A stretch of DNA of 51,311 bases from an uncultured Clostridia bacterium. GTDB lineage: Bacteria > Bacillota > Clostridia > Oscillospirales > Ruminococcaceae. Numbering within the stretch: position 1 is the first letter of the stretch; every line of letters starts with the position of its first letter. Below are positions 50,758 through 51,311 of the stretch, in pieces. Under the pieces are notes generated by a model. The model made no database searches. It had not been told where the DNA came from and saw only the letters and a list, made by a program, of their open reading frames with translations. A program made the translations under genes and the position numbers. The stretch lies in the NCBI GenBank assembly GCA_944388075.1, contig CALXHI010000047.1:1-51311 (forward strand), in the 5' to 3' direction.

Positions 50758-51311
50758 CATATGAACTTACCTGTATCCGAAGTAAAGGCTGGCAGCATAA
50801 AAATAACATCAAAATGGTTTTCACTATATATCCTAAAAACGATTACCAAAAAGGGACGCAACATTTTCAAATACTTATCTATTCACAACCTAAATAATCG
50901 AAAAGGCTTTCAGCTCTGTGTGCCGCAAGTGCTGAAAGCCCTTATTTTCGTGGATTTATAGTATTTTTATTTTAAAGATATAAGGGTTTTATCAATCTCG
51001 TAGTCTATTCCTCTATGCAGATTCCCAAATTGATAAAACGAAACGATTACCTTGAAAACGAGGCATTTTTGCGATTTTGGCGAAAATGACCCGTTTTGGA
51101 TGTTGGGTAATAAAAAAGCAACCATTCGTATCTGCTCCGCCCATTCCCTATGATGCGAAGCCTTTTAAACATCCTTTATTATTACCATTTCTTTGCTCCC
51201 TTCGGTTATTTTCACTACGGAACAATTTTAGCACTTTCTCTTGGCAAAGTTAGGGTATAATTGGCGGATACAATCATTTGCCTAAAAATACTGTTTCTGC
51301 CTTTTGAATAG
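50758..51311. other. AT-rich remnant region without identified genes
   Basis: No credible coding gene is visible. A 66-codon frame at 50761 has no start signal and low-complexity composition. A -10-like TATAAT lies at 51256-51261 without a good -35. It is probably decayed mobile or phage DNA. Confidence 0.4.
50905..50940. terminator. bidirectional hairpin terminator candidate
   Basis: GGCTTTCAGC and GCTGAAAGCC form a perfect 10-bp stem with T-rich sequence on both sides (CTTATTTT on plus, TTTTCG on minus). Confidence 0.6.

Noticed and set aside
50761..50961. 66-codon plus-strand frame at the right end
   Set aside because: No ribosome binding site, K/I/L-rich composition typical of AT-rich non-coding DNA, and it runs through a terminator-like hairpin.
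51096..51186. Pairs GGATGTT/AACATCC and GGTAATAA/TTATTACC that might form a structured RNA
   Set aside because: The pairs are in crossed rather than nested order and there is no promoter or conservation evidence; probably chance in AT-rich DNA.

Overview
The window looks like a chromosomal segment of a spore-forming, fibre-degrading member of the Clostridia, most likely Oscillospirales/Ruminococcus-like (inference). The pointers are a Firmicutes-type S10-spc-alpha ribosomal cluster with a KOW protein between map and infA, a spoIIAA-spoIIAB-sigF operon, spoVG, and a secreted rhamnogalacturonan lyase with an N-terminal dockerin. The core is moderately GC-rich. Both ends are visibly more AT-rich and carry mobile-element or phage remnants.

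Layout. 1-3.3 kb: accessory island with the start of an IS3-like transposase gene at the edge, three to four unrecognised genes including a lipoprotein, and two copies of a palindromic site. 3.4-19.8 kb (minus): one unbroken run of 32 translation and secretion genes from rpsJ to rplQ. It is read from a consensus promoter at about 19.84 kb through a leader of about 450 nt that contains an intrinsic terminator, and it ends at a terminator at 3.41 kb. 19.9-26.9 kb (minus): polyamine operon speA-speE-CASDH-nspC-aguA-aguB, which makes putrescine from arginine and encodes two different aminopropyl/carboxyaminopropyl routes towards spermidine. 27.0-28.5 kb (plus): spoIIAA-spoIIAB-sigF. 28.5-33.2 kb (minus): an EAL phosphodiesterase with a degenerate GGDEF domain, and the dockerin-CBM-PL11 lyase. 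33.5-38.3 kb (plus): two small membrane proteins of unknown role, a YfhO-family membrane protein and a Nudix hydrolase. 38.3-43.4 kb: spoVG (minus), then murC-lexA-zapA-U32 peptidase (plus). 43.5-48.9 kb: a ClpC-like unfoldase without the middle domain (minus), a Cys/Gly-rich mini-protein (plus), an SPFH protein (minus), and the rpsF-ssb-rpsR operon (minus) with an S6:S18-type leader.

48.9-51.3 kb: prophage debris. A phage DUF1492-type regulator gene is split into two minus-strand pieces. Between them, in opposite orientation, sit the frameshifted 3' part of a phage minor-head gene whose C-terminus carries an HTHPG (JAMM-like) domain, and a small partner gene, an effector/immunity-like pair.

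The most noteworthy items are the split DUF1492 gene with its head-fused HTHPG domain and partner, the S10 leader with an internal terminator, the paired spermidine routes and structured leader of the polyamine operon, the repeated palindrome in the left island, and the Cys-rich mini-protein. All calls come from reading the sequence; no database search was run.
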